Below are positions 44,665 through 55,164 of a DNA stretch of 64,000 bases, in pieces. The translations under genes were made by a program, and so were the position numbers. Under the pieces are notes generated by a model. That model made no database searches, was not told the origin of the DNA, and saw only the letters and a program-made list of their open reading frames with translations. The number at the start of each line of letters is the position of its first letter. Position 1 is the stretch's first letter. The stretch comes from Carex sylvatica (taxonomy: Eukaryota; Streptophyta; Magnoliopsida; Poales; Cyperaceae). The stretch spans positions 62,001 through 126,000 of the forward strand of contig CAXKVR010000418.1 of the NCBI GenBank assembly GCA_964058845.1. The letters run 5' to 3'.

Positions 44665-44880
44665 ACAAGAATTCACATCCTCTCCAATACATGATAAGAG
44701 AATCTTTTACAATTACTAGATCTAAACTATTCTTTTTAACTTGGCACGAATTTCAAAGTCCAAAGATACTGCCCCTACTGCAATCCGAATATCAAACCGG
44801 ATGAAATTTAATCTCAAACCATAAAATGAGGATGATCTTCTGCAATACCGGAGAGGATACGGATTCGCATTTAGAATGCC
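44665..44880. repeat. Relative of the 5092 foldback element
   Basis: Ends 'gaattcacatcctctccaata' and 'ggagaggatacggattcgc' pair; 'ttttaacttggcacgaatttc' is shared with 5180-5205. Confidence 0.55.
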
Positions 44881-45127
44881 GAAAGAAACCATGCGAGACA
44901 CCACTATTTGTCAAAAGGTTATGTTGTTTTCAAGGCCGACAAATAATTTTCCTAAAAAAATTAAGCCCAATTTATAATTGACTTGGGCCATTCAATCTCC
45001 ATATAATTAGTTAATTGTTTAAGCGGGCCGATCTGTATTGTTTTAGACGGGTTTAAATTAAGCATTCTTCTGCGCAGTTCTAGTGTCCGTTTTAATGATT
45101 TCTTACTTCTTAACTCACGATGTTTTC

Positions 45128-45535
45128 TTTTTTTTTTGAAATTGCTTGATAGTGGCTACCAAGTTTACAAAAAAATAAATTTATTTACAACATCATTGTT
45201 CAATCTCTCAAAACTAAGATCTCACTAAATAAAAAGAAGCTCAAACTCAATATTGCAACCTATTCTTTCCTCCATAGCATCGAATCCACAGTTTTGTTTC
45301 TTCATGAATTTTTCTCACTAGCAACTAAGGGGGCATTCCTTTGCTTCTGAAAATGAATTCATTTCGCTGCTTCCAAATTGACCATAATAGCCCATAAATC
45401 TCGTGGCTCGTACTCTTTTCTTTTCATGCATGACTGATTTGTAGCGGCTCCATGATTTTTTCCATGTCATATGTATTGTGTCTGCTCTAACTAGCAACCC
45501 TCCCATGCAACTCCACACTTGAGCAGCATACTCAA
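45128..45535 (-). mobile_element. Short 5'-truncated LINE with 9 bp target duplication
   Basis: 'gatgttttc' is duplicated at 45119-45127 and 45536-45544. A T run at 45128-45137 is the A tail of a minus-strand insertion. The minus strand reads as the C-terminal end of a LINE ORF2 (IYGLLWSIWKQRNEFIFRSKG, from about 45404 down to 45342), in a frame different from the longer open frame there. 408 bp. Confidence 0.8.
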
Positions 45536-45564
45536 GATGTTTTCATTTGATTATATTTTCTATG

Positions 45565-45973
45565 GAGTAGAATTAGGGTGTTCTTAAATTCACCAAGTTT
45601 TTTTTGAACTAAATTCTAAAATCTATCGGATTGATTTTAAATAATAAATTTAAACCGTGAAAATCCTTTCACCTTACAAGTAATGTTTCTATATGTAAAA
45701 ATTTTAACTATCGAATTAATTTAGTATAAAGTCAAGCGATCAATATTAGAAGATATATAAATTAATTTTAATGCATGCATTGTTTGGATGTCTTTTAACC
45801 ACTTGACTCTATACAAAATTGATTTTAAGATTTTAAGATTTTTGCATGTAGACTCATCACTTAAGATAAAAGAATTTCAACGATTTGGATTCGTTATTTG
45901 AAATTAATCTGATAGACTTTAGAGTTGATTTCAGAAAGAAACTTGGTGAACATAGGAACACCTAGTTCTACTC
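45565..45973. mobile_element. MULE-type foldback MITE, 9 bp target duplication
   Basis: The ends GAGTAGAATTAGGGTGTTC and GAGTAGAACTAGGTGTTC (right complement) are flanked by exact 'ttttctatg' duplications (45556-45564, 45974-45982). The inner layout ('ttcaccaag', 'atcggattgattt', 'aagtcaagcgatc', 'ccacttgactc', 'cttggtgaac') follows the 14168 family with heavy divergence. Confidence 0.85.
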
Positions 45974-45982
45974 TTTTCTATG

Positions 45983-46566
45983 GTATCTTTTCTCTCTTTC
46001 TCCACATGCTGCCGTAGGTGTGTAAAACCAAAATTTATTCTATCTGAGCATCCGTCGTTGCGAGCTCACCGGCGACGAATTCATTGATTCAACGTCATAG
46101 AGAGCTTCACATCAAGACGCTCTATCAATCAAGATCCAATTTGACAGGTTTCCGTTGTCTCAATTCTCTCATATTTCTTTTGTTTTTCTTTTCCTTTATT
46201 TGTTGTAGTCAAGTTTTCAGTCGTTTATATTGCTAATATGGCCAAGCTTTTTAATGTTGTTTAATACTTGAATGTCATATTTTCTTACTCTTTGGTTCCT
46301 TTAGACTTTGTTCTTGCTTAAACCTGAATGGAATTAAAAAAATATTGGTTTCTTTGTACTTTTCATATATCCAATACGCTTGGTTGACGAGGAAAAATAT
46401 ACATTGTTCTGATTTTAGGCAAGTTGTTGATATTTAATTTTTCTTTCTGTTATTTAGTGCAGCTAGTTTATATTTCTTGTTATAGTTTAAATGTATCTCA
46501 GAAATTTTACAATAAATGGCCACACATTGTGATTTATTAAATTTAAGAAACCATAGGAAGAAAAAC
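45983..46566. other. Intergenic; possible exon-like stretch
   Basis: 46010-46160 has mixed composition ('ggcgacgaattcattgattc', 'gacgctctatcaatc') ending 'tttgacag/gtttcc', like a leader exon with a donor site, but it has no open frame and no downstream gene. The rest is T-rich without features. Confidence 0.3.
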
Positions 46567-46574
46567 TTTAACCA

Positions 46575-46696
46575 ATGGTCTTTATATTAGAGGTCATGGG
46601 TTCGAAATTCAGATGGATAAATTCTTTGTTGTATTGCAAATATATTAAATAGTTGGGTGGCTTGACCTCCAATCTTTACTCAAAAAAAAAAAAAAG
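46575..46696 (+). mobile_element. SINE with A tail, 8 bp target duplication
   Basis: 'tttaacca' is duplicated at 46567-46574 and 46697-46704. A 14-A tail lies at 46682-46695. The pol III B box is readable as GGTTCGAAATTC (46599-46610); the A box is weak, so the copy may be 5'-truncated. Related to 250-405. Confidence 0.75.
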
Positions 46697-46704
46697 TTTA
46701 ACCA

Positions 46705-47560
46705 GTAGTGCCAGTTCTGATGCTAGGAGTAACAGTGATGTTAATAGTTGTTGTTTTGGCTATGTTGAGACTGAGAAGAAGAAATTGGACAGGACTAGTA
46801 GTATATGTAATTGTTGTTTTGACAGCCGTCAAAACTATGTAATTGGACAGCAGTGATTCAAATTTCTTCTTTCATCACTGCTGCAGTGCTGCTCCTAGCT
46901 AGGGGTATTCATTGGGTTCGGTTTATTCGGTTTTGAACCGAACTGAATTAGTTCGGATTAAATGGTTCGGTTTTTTTGGTTTAATGGTTCGGTTCGGTTT
47001 GAAAATTTTCAAAACCGGAATAATTGAACCGACCGAACTTTTATATATTATGAAATTGATCCGGACCGCCTCGGTTTATTTCTTAATACTCCAATTTATT
47101 TCTTAATCAATTGCTTTAAATACTTCAGTTTATTTCTTAATATTCTGGTTTATTTCTTAATATACTTCAGTTTATTATAAATCAATTGTTTTAATAAATA
47201 AATTAATATATTTCAGTTTGAACCAAACAAACCGAAATAAAATTTTGATTTGGTTTAGTTCGGTTGAAATGCTAATTCGGTTCAGTTCAGTTCTATTTTT
47301 AAAACCGAATTATAACTTTAGTTTGCCTAACTCGGTTCAATTTCAACCGAACTGAACCGATGAACACCCCTACTCCTAGCAGTGATGGAGAAAGAAGAGA
47401 TTGAGAACTACTATGTAATTGGACAGCTGTCAAAACAACTATTAACATCACTGCTACTCCTAGCATCGCCACTTGTTCGAGAAATTGTTTTGACAACTGT
47501 CAAAACTATGTAATTGGACAGGACAGGACTAATAGTATGTTGAGTCACTTTTTTTTTTTT
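46705..47560. mobile_element. Foldback element split by a hAT-like element
   Basis: The left arm (46705-46899) holds 'gctaggagtaacagtgatgt' and 'tttgacagccgtcaaaacta'; the right arm (47373-47560) holds their complements or copies ('acatcactgctactcctagc', 'gacaactgtcaaaactatg'). The hAT-like element 46900-47372 lies between them, at the word 'ctcctagc'. Confidence 0.6.
46900..47372. mobile_element. hAT-like element made of GGTTCGGTT arrays
   Basis: The ends TAGGGGTATTCAT and TAGGGGTGTTCAT (right complement) are flanked by an exact 8 bp 'ctcctagc' (46892-46899, 47373-47380). Iterated 'ggttcggtt' and 'aaccgaac', plus four 'ttatttcttaat' units in the middle. 473 bp; inverse orientation to 29804-30306. 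Confidence 0.88.
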
Positions 47561-48014
47561 ATGGTATTTTAGTCACTTTTTTAATAGCCAAATTTCTCGA
47601 ACAGGCTAATTATATGTAATTCTCGAATATCTAAAATCACTTCTTATGTGACTGTTCTATATTGTTTTAAATTAAGCTCTTTTAATTATTCGTTGATGTA
47701 GAATGCAGTATTTTTGTTTGTATTTATTTATTTATTAATGTGCAGATGCATTGTAATAGTTTGTTCAAATTAAATAAATTGATTGAATGTAATATTGCTA
47801 AATGTCATTTCATGTTTTAAAATAGAAAGAATAATTTAGTCCTTAACATAATATCTGATGTAACAGTATATATTTTATTTTGTTTAAGCTCCATTACTTT
47901 AAACAAACAGCTTCTCCTTAGTACAACTAAATTTTTTAAACTGCAATGCTCTAATTTCATTATCGAACAGTCTAGCTCTTTCTTATATGTGAAATTTTAT
48001 GAGGTCCTTTGAAA
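47561..48014. other. Intergenic DNA without recognised gene
   Basis: AT-rich, no conserved frames. The end (47985-48010, 'atatgtgaaattttatgaggtcc') matches 29730-29750 and 53165-53185. Confidence 0.55.
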
Positions 48015-48022
48015 GTCCAATT

Positions 48023-48284
48023 CAGGGGCGAAATTCATGATAGAGGTGCTAAAATTAAAATGAATAATATATTGTTAATGAAAATTGAACCCAAGCTCTC
48101 CACAATCAAAAAATAAGTTCTAACCACTAAACTACAAGTACACATATAATATTTTATGAGAGGAGCTAGATTATATAAAAAGTAAAAATAAAATTTATTT
48201 AAATTTTAATGTATCTAACTAAAATTTTAAAATCATGGAGTGCCTTATCATCCGTACAGATGAATGTAGATCGATTTGCCCCTG
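48023..48284. mobile_element. hAT-like element, 8 bp target duplication
   Basis: The ends CAGGGGCGAAATT and CAGGGGCAAATCG (right complement) are flanked by an exact 'gtccaatt' (48015-48022, 48285-48292). 262 bp, non-coding; the inside has 'gaacccaagctctccac' and 'attttaaaatcatggagtg' also seen at 6134-6400. Confidence 0.88.
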
Positions 48285-48469
48285 GTCCAATTATTACATG
48301 TGGAATCAATTCAAATTAAAACATGTATTATGAATCGTCTCCACTCTAATTTGAGGATGAAGAATTTCACTAAAACTCTACATGGTTTTTCTCTCAAACG
48401 CAGTCTGATAAAATATCTCCTCCGTACAGTGATTTCTTCTCCCCCTCTCCCCACGTGCTCTCAATTGAA

Positions 48470-48720
48470 CGCTGTACAACGCTGTAAAACGCGTCTCTAC
48501 TAAACCGTGTGGTTTGTGTAATGTGAGTGACAGCCCGGACCTCCGTCTCTTGCTCTCTGCCATGTGGAGCCTCGCACCTTTCTTGAATAACTTATCCAAA
48601 TCTTCTTTGGGTACCCCATTATTTGTTGCACAACAGTAGGCAGTCGACATCATTGAGGTATTAATCGAATTATGAATATTGTTTATTATTGGTAAATAAT
48701 GGGTGATTTATTTGGTATTT
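48470..48720 (+). promoter_or_regulatory. Distal conserved block of DUF761 unit C
   Basis: ACGCGT at 48489-48494 is followed by 'ctactaaaccgtgtgg', 'gtgagtgacagcccggacc', 'cttgctctctgccatgtgg' and 'gggtaccccattatttgttg', matching 26470-26660. Confidence 0.45.
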
Positions 48721-49055
48721 TAGATTACTAACATAATGTTATGCTATTATAGTTTTATTAGCATATAATACAATATACTTATGGCTCGAATTAAAAAATA
48801 TATATGTCCAAGTGATTGATTCAAATAGCTCAATTAAAAATCTTCTAGAATATGAAAATTTTAATATTTTTAAGTTTATTTACTATTTTGTAGGATATTT
48901 GAAAGATGAACACGTGGCATATACAAATATTGGTATTTTCTATTATTTTAGGGGCATTCCCCTACTTTTAAATTGCTTAAAAGTAGTAAAAAATTATTAA
49001 GTTAGTAAAAGTTTGTATACTTATTTTAACATTGATTCTATTGAGTAGTTTAGAT

Positions 49056-49240
49056 CAGTGTTGTAAAAAACGTCCATTTAGATTGATTAATCAGCTTATT
49101 AATTGTTGGCGGTGATTAAACCGTTACTGATTTTTCTAACTAATTGATCGATTATTTTCCATTATGATCAATTATTATCGATTAATTGCTTGACGATACT
49201 TTATCCATCTGACGACCACATACTGTTATTTACAACACTG
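49056..49240. mobile_element. hAT-like MITE, 8 bp target duplication
   Basis: A perfect TIR CAGTGTTGTAAA is flanked by an exact 'gtttagat' (49048-49055, 49241-49248). The inside has iterated 'gattaat', 'ttgatcgatt', 'ttatcgattaatt'. 185 bp. Confidence 0.88.
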
Positions 49241-49367
49241 GTTTAGATAGACCATTTTGATATGAAAAAAAGTAAGGTTTAACCCGCTAACATATATATT
49301 GATTAATATTCTTATATTAGTACATTAAAATAACTCTACTAGTGAGAACTGGGCTTTAATTTAGAGA

Positions 49368-50065
49368 TAGAGTGTACAGAATACTGTCGATCCACCCGAC
49401 TCATTTAACCCGTCCGATCCGACTCGTATTTTACCGGGTTGAGATGTTACTGAGTCGGGTACGGATTGGATTTTGACAAACCCGTTATTCTGGATCGGGT
49501 CATGGATTTACTCTTAATAATCCGTTTATATCCGAACTCAGCCTCAAATCTACGTTTCTACATTTTTACAAAACTTCTCTTTCTATTTACTCCTCCCCTC
49601 ATGTTTAAAGCACTATTTATTTCTACTCAATGTTGGAACTCTGAAGATATTTAAGAGCTTTACGTTTAATTTGAATTTGAATTGTTATGTTTCTTTTATT
49701 TCATAGATTTTATATGCAATTGTTATATGTCGCTGTCTTTTTTTTTAGGATGTTACATTTTGGATATATTTTTTTGTTATGGATGTTATATGCTAAATTA
49801 TTTCTATTTTATTTATGTTTGTCACTTTTATTTGTAGCTAGTTTTAATCAAAATAGTAAAAAGATATATAATAGATTTTCGATCAAAATTATAATCCATT
49901 TAATCCGTCTAACTCGTATAACCCGTAATAACCTGTATATAAAAAAAAATAGATGGGTTGGGTTGGATTATGGGTGGATCAAATAAATAAAAAAATTAAT
50001 CCAGTGTATTCAGATTGAATTTAAATTTTAATAAAATATCATCGACCGCCCATTGTACACCCCTA
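49368..50065. mobile_element. hAT-like element with ACCCG-type arms
   Basis: The ends TAGAGTGTACAG and TAGGGGTGTACAATG (right complement) are flanked by an exact 'tttagaga' (49360-49367, 50066-50073). The left arm is iterated 'cccgtccgatccg', 'gacccg', 'gtcgggt'. The right arm has 'aatccgtctaactcg', 'tataacccg' and 'tgggttggg'. The middle is T-rich and non-coding despite a 99-codon open frame. Confidence 0.85.
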
Positions 50066-50159
50066 TTTAGAGATATTAATAAAGCCCTTTATATAAAAGG
50101 ATGGAGATTCAAAGTTCAAATGAGACAATATCTTATGAATATTTAAATTGTTTCCATTA

Positions 50160-50390
50160 ACTCAATTTTTGAATTAATGCAAAAAAAAACTCTAAAAAGC
50201 TTCACTAACCTTGACCTCTGCATTAACTCATTTTTTGAATTAATGCAGAATAAATTTAGACTGTCTAGTCCATGTTGGCACGAATATTAAAGATGTCTCG
50301 TACGTTTCACCTCGAATTGAATTGACTCATATTTTAATCAAACGGCCAAGATGCATTAACTAAAAAGTTGAGTTAATGCAGAATATGCAG
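50160..50390. repeat. Foldback repeat with TGCATTAACTCA ends
   Basis: 'attaactcaatttttgaattaatgca' (split at 50156-50182) recurs at 50221-50247, and the complement 'tgcattaac...gttgagttaatgca' is at 50352-50380. Element limits are unclear. Confidence 0.45.
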
Positions 50391-50659
50391 ATTATGATAC
50401 CTTATAAACTATTAATAAAGTGGTGTCCTCAGAACTTTCCATGGAAAAAATATATTGAAAAACATAAATTTTAATCAAGAAAATTTCTCTGATTGAAAAT
50501 TGAAACACAAATAAATATATTTTTATTTTTTGAAACTTTGAAAATTTAATTAATGATAAACAATACAAATTGCTGTGCAATAATTTCATTTTTAGTAACA
50601 TCCCTTGTTATTTTCTTGTGCCAATCTATGTGCCCAATAGCATGGCCCACTAAACAGTA

Positions 50660-50882
50660 ACTAGTAGCCAGCAACACTGTTCTTCCTAGATAATTATTAG
50701 AATATACATTACTATAAGGCATAAGCAAACGCGTTCCACAATTGCCACCTATATAAACCCTACCAACTCAATCTTCCATTCTAAACCAGCTCTGTTTCAA
50801 AGCAACAAAAGGCACAACAAAAACAATCCCAATTAGTAAGATTCATTACCCATTCGCTAATCGCTATCTAAACAAATACTTG
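50660..50882 (+). promoter_or_regulatory. Core promoter and 5' UTR of DUF761 gene C
   Basis: ACGCGT at 50729-50734 and TATATAAA at 50750-50757, 21 bp apart, in the same conserved frame as A and B ('ataagcaaacgcgttccaca', 'ttgccacctatataaaccc'). Confidence 0.65.
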
Positions 50883-51314
50883 ATGGCACGAAGAAGCGCC
50901 AAACCGACTAACAGAGCATGGCGTCTGCTCCAATTACGATTCCTTGAAACCCTCGAACTCTGGCACAGTCGACATTCGCCTCGGTTGCAAATCGAGCGGG
51001 AGTTCTCTTTTCAGGAAAGACCAAGCTTCAGATTCAAGACACCTTCTCTTCATTTCCTTCCTTGCATTACGCCTTCGGTCAATCACGATTTCGATCGGGA
51101 TGAGGCCTATCAGCGCGAGAAGGAGCATGAGCAAATTGAGTACAACGGCGAAAAAGAGGGATTCGTGGAATTGATCGAGGAAGGGGAGAGATTAGATGAG
51201 AAGGGGATTGATACAAAAGCAGAGGAATTTATTTCGAGATTTTATGATGAAATGAAGTTGCAACGACAGGTTTCAGCAATTCAGTACTATGAGATGCTTG
51301 AAAGAAGTGCATAG
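50883..51314 (+). CDS. DUF761 domain protein C, 143 aa
   Basis: Third paralogue, shorter by 20 residues near position 17 (the RLAVLWA...NRALL segment of A and B is missing, NRAWRLL joins QLRF directly) and by 4 residues near 'DEAYQREKE'. Both losses are in frame. The C-terminal DUF761 motif (EEFISRFYDEMKLQRQ, YYEMLERSA) is intact, so the gene probably still makes a protein. The ATG matches those of A and B. The deletion has 'ctgctcc'/'cttctcc' microhomology at its borders. Whether the lost segment mattered for localisation or partner binding is unknown. Confidence 0.85.
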   Translation: MARRSAKPTNRAWRLLQLRFLETLELWHSRHSPRLQIEREFSFQERPSFRFKTPSLHFLPCITPSVNHDFDRDEAYQREKEHEQIEYNGEKEGFVELIEEGERLDEKGIDTKAEEFISRFYDEMKLQRQVSAIQYYEMLERSA

Positions 51315-52020
51315 AGAACCTTCAAATTTCTTATTTATTTTATACCCTTTTTGTAAACAAAAAAGAGTTTATTTACTTTGACCTTTTCACTTCTATATAC
51401 TTAATGACTATATGATTCTTTGTTCTTTGAAAATTATACATTTCATTGCAATTTTTTTATACATATCAGGAAAACTTTGTCGTTAGATTTTGTTGTTTTC
51501 ATTTTTCGATTCAGAACTTGGAATTTGAGTTGCTCTAATTCTGTGTATTTTATAATCATAAATTCATCTTTCTCAAAAAACAAAAAAAAAGATAATCGTA
51601 AATTCATAATCCATACCTGCATTGCAAAGGTTGTTTTCGGAAGTTGACCTTCTCATTCATTTTTTTTTTCTTTATTTATAATCGTACTTGAAATTGGGTA
51701 CGGTCTGATAAGTGTATGATCAAATTTGATTCAATATCCGATTGACCGTTCAATCAACATCAAAATTAGTGCAGATCAAATTTACACAAATCTTAATGCA
51801 TTCGATCAAGTCTGACCAGATATGGAATTGAAGTTTGTCCCATGTCAGTTGAACCACCTAATTCGGTCCTACGAAGCTATGATCGTCAAACCGTTTTCAT
51901 CCATTTCACTCGCAGTGCCAAAAGAAACGGCACGAGACACCACTATATGTCAAAATATTATATTGCCTTTTTCAAGACCCACAAAAATATTTCCTAAGCA
52001 ACTATGCCCAAAATAGCAAA
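51315..52020. other. Downstream part of DUF761 unit C
   Basis: Aligns with 28654-29600 ('ttcattgcaatttttttatac', 'cggaagttgaccttctcattc', 'gccaaaagaaacggcacgagacaccactat' split words near 51916). No gene seen. Confidence 0.55.
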
Positions 52021-52029
52021 ATATAGAAT

Positions 52030-52375
52030 CCGTATCCTCCTAAGCATATGGACAAATGAATAATTTGAGTTCAATTGGATATGTTTAAAAATTCGTGATT
52101 TGAAAATAATTTGGATATAATTCAAGAATGATTCGGATCAGAGATCTCAGTCCTGCAAGAGAGCAAAAAAAAAAAAAATTCTTGAAAAAATTTGAGAAAA
52201 ATTTGCGAATAATTCTTAAAATTTGAAATTTTTTTGTAAAATTCTCGAATTATTCGGGTTTAATTTGGTCAAAGTTCGGTCAACTAAATAATTTGGCATT
52301 CGATTTCGGCATCACCAAAAAAATAAATTATTCGGGTTTAATTCGCGAATCTTGTGACTATGCTCCTAAGTACTG
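52030..52375. repeat. TTCGGGTTTAATTCG-type repeat
   Basis: Second copy of the 30400 family: 'gaatgattcggatcagagat', 'tcctgcaagagagc', 'attattcgggtttaatttgg', 'tcaaagttcggtcaacta'. Probably hAT-like; ends not set. Confidence 0.5.
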
Positions 52376-52608
52376 TCAAAGAGTATCTTTTATAATTAGT
52401 GAATCCGGATCCTTATTTTAATTTCACACAAAAAAAAAATTTGTAAAATTATTCGCAGAAGCTCTAAAGTTGTAAAAGAATTGAACTTTCGATTTTTGAG
52501 TAATCAACATTCTTAGCACTTTTTCTTCTAGCTAACTGTGCTACCTCCTCCAACTTCACACGATTTAAAGCACAAATAATACTGATCCCTGCACTATCTC
52601 AATTAGGG

Positions 52609-52817
52609 GATAGGAGTAGGTCTGATGCCCATTGGACCTACTTTTAGGTTTGATGGGCTCTATCACCATACGATCAGCATTAAGATCTGTGCGCACAGAA
52701 ATTGATAAAAACTCGCACAAATTTTAATACAGAGTGCACGAATCTTGATTCAATTGGATGGTCACAACACCCATCGAACCAAAGTAGGTCCAATGGGCAT
52801 CAGACTACTCTGACTCC
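52609..52817. mobile_element. MITE ending GGAGTAGGTC, 11 bp target duplication
   Basis: 'ctcaattaggg' is duplicated at 52598-52608 and 52818-52828. Left 'ggagtaggtctgatgcccat' pairs with right 'aatgggcatcagactactc'. 209 bp. The copy at 53323-53533 is its inverse. Confidence 0.8.
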
Positions 52818-53322
52818 CTCAATTAGGGCTTGTTTGGCTGTAAAACGAAAATCATTGTTCACGTGGAAAAACGAAATTTCACTCAAACAGAATTTTTTTT
52901 CCCCACGTGAACAGTAAAAATCAGTTCAATTTTTTTTTACAACTCATTTCTATTCCCATTCCTTTAAGCCCGCCGAACATTTCTATTCCCATTCCCTTAA
53001 GCCCGCCGAACAGGCAACATTGTTTTTGAGTTAATTAAAAACCGTAAAGTGGTGGGCAACAAAATCTAATATCAGAAAAGAAAAAAAATTGTCCCAAAAT
53101 ATATTGGATTTGTGCCATCTTAACTGGTTGATAATTGTGAGGCTAATTGTTAAACTCTTTTATCATGTAAAATTTTATGAGACCCACTAGAGCCCAATTA
53201 TTGTACACGTGAAGCCAATTCAAATCACATCTGCTCCGACAGAATAATTCCATATCCTGTAGGTATGTTGTAGCTAAATTTTACTTCACAAAATTTCTGT
53301 ACTTTTTTACTTTGATAATGTT

Positions 53323-53533
53323 CAGTTCGGAGTAGGTCCGATGCCCATTGGACCTACTTTGGTTCGATGGGTGATCTGGCCATTAAATTGCATCAAGATT
53401 TATGTACTCCTATTAAAATCCATCTGAGTTTTTATCAATTTTCGTGTGCACAGATCTTAATGCTAATTATACAGTGATAGATCTAATTGAACTTAAAAGT
53501 AGGTCCAATGCCCATCAGACCTACTCCTATCTC
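53323..53533. mobile_element. MITE ending GGAGTAGGTC, 9 bp target duplication
   Basis: 'gataatgtt' is duplicated at 53314-53322 and 53534-53542. The ends 'cggagtaggtccgatgccca' and 'gggcatcagacctactcc' (complement of the first copy's left end) match; the inside ('tttttatcaatttycgtg', 'gcacagatcttaatgct') is the complement of 52680-52715. Confidence 0.85.
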
Positions 53534-53671
53534 GATAATGTTCTATTTACTTTCATATTTTGATTATAAAATATTAAAACTAGAAGAAGACGACGAGGAG
53601 CGGTTTCCCTTCCAACAGAGGAGAAGGGAAGTAGTCTAATTATGGCCTCTGGTCAATCTAATCCTCTTAAT

Positions 53672-54469
53672 CAATGTTATCAGAATCGGACCGGATCTTA
53701 ACTCAATAAATCTTTGATTCAACAGTTTATTGGTCGGATCAACTAGTTTAATTGCTGATTTATTCAAATACAAACCAATATATATGAGATATGATGATTG
53801 TTATAAATCATTGTTAATATTGTATAATTGAAAATTCACACATACATATTCAATAATATAGTATAAAAATCAAATAATATCTATATTTCAAAATTTAATA
53901 TCTAAATAGAAAGATAATACCGATTTTATTAAAAATGATCGGATATTTTTCTTTATAGGGAAAAATATAATCATTCAACTTTATTTATTTTTATTTGATA
54001 ATTATCAAGATGCAATTTTGATAAATAGTTATGCAAATTTTAATCAATAATAAAATAACAATAATTGTGTTTTGGAAAGAAACAAATATGCACAATATCC
54101 AATACTTCTTTGTAAAATATCTTAAACATTTGAGGTTTAATGTGCAAATCTCACAAGACAAATCAAATACTATCTGTGTACCTTCTGAATTACCACAAGT
54201 ACCATGTACGGATTATGGTAGCCTACTAGTCTAGCTACCTACCTTTACTCTCTCTCTTCATTTAATGCATGTAAAGGCCACTCAAAACTGATCGGTTGAA
54301 AAAAAAAAAATTCTTTTCTTTGAAACGAATTGTGGTTTTTTAGCCAAAACCCGGTTCATTACCGGTTCAATAGCATATGTGGTCTGTTAAAAAAACCAAA
54401 CCAGAAAAAGAGTCGGTTCCGGTTTATTCCGGCCGGACGGTCCGGTCCGGTCCGGTTTTAATAACAGTG
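53672..54469. mobile_element. hAT-like element with CCGGTCCGG tips
   Basis: The ends CAATGTTATCAGAATCGGACC and CACTGTTATTAAAACCGGACC are flanked by an exact 'ctcttaat' (53664-53671, 54470-54477). The right arm has iterated 'ccggtccggtccgg' and 'ccggtt'; the left arm 'ggaccgga', 'ggtcgga'. 798 bp; the AT-rich middle has no transposase. It interrupts sequence that is continuous at 39280-39300 and 39745-39760. Confidence 0.85.
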
Positions 54470-54477
54470 CTCTTAAT

Positions 54478-55155
54478 TATTGTAAAAGATTTGGATTATG
54501 AAACTTTTAGCGGCTCGATCAATGAAACTGAATCCTCTGCCCCCATATGAATAGGATTCTTCCCTATTTCCTTTGTCTCTTCACCTTCCAAATTCAGAAT
54601 TGTTTTCCTTCTCTTCTCAATACCAACGGTGAGAAATGTTGTTGAAAGCTGAAGCAATCTTTGTCATTAGAACTTTTTTAGTTAAATCAAGTAGCAAAAT
54701 AATTTACTTGTAAGTTATTTTATATATTTTTCTGTTGTAGCTTCTAAATTTTGACACTTGGTTAGATTGGTCGGTACAGTAAATAAGAGTAGGTTATTGA
54801 GTGAAATCTATATCAATTTGCCCACAAAGTGTATTGTTTTAACTCGTTAGTAAGATTTATTGTGAAGTACTTTGTTGTGTGTTTAATATTCACCTTGTAA
54901 AAAGAAGGATTTTATAATCTATATGATTAATGATGAAATATTTGAGAATAATATATAAGCTTCATTGCAAAGTACTTTGTTGTATATTTCGTGTCTCATA
55001 TAAATTCTAAAGGGCAATTCTATAATGAAATTTAGATCATCTTTAATACGAAATTCAACATTTTTTTGTAAATTAACAAATAAGACTGAGGCTCCACAGT
55101 ACTATGCATCTTAACAGGCAATTGAATAAGAACTGATGTTCAATGACATCATCAA
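54478..55155. other. Intergenic DNA without recognised gene
   Basis: T/A-rich; repeated 'aagtactttgttgt' words (54855, 54970) hint at an old duplication. No open frame of interest. Confidence 0.5.
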
Positions 55156-55164
55156 TTCAAAAAG

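Noticed and set aside
49687..49986. 99-codon Phe/Leu/Tyr-rich frame resembling a membrane protein
   Set aside because: It lies wholly within the T-rich centre of the hAT-like element and starts within AT-rich sequence; hydrophobicity is due to T-rich codons.
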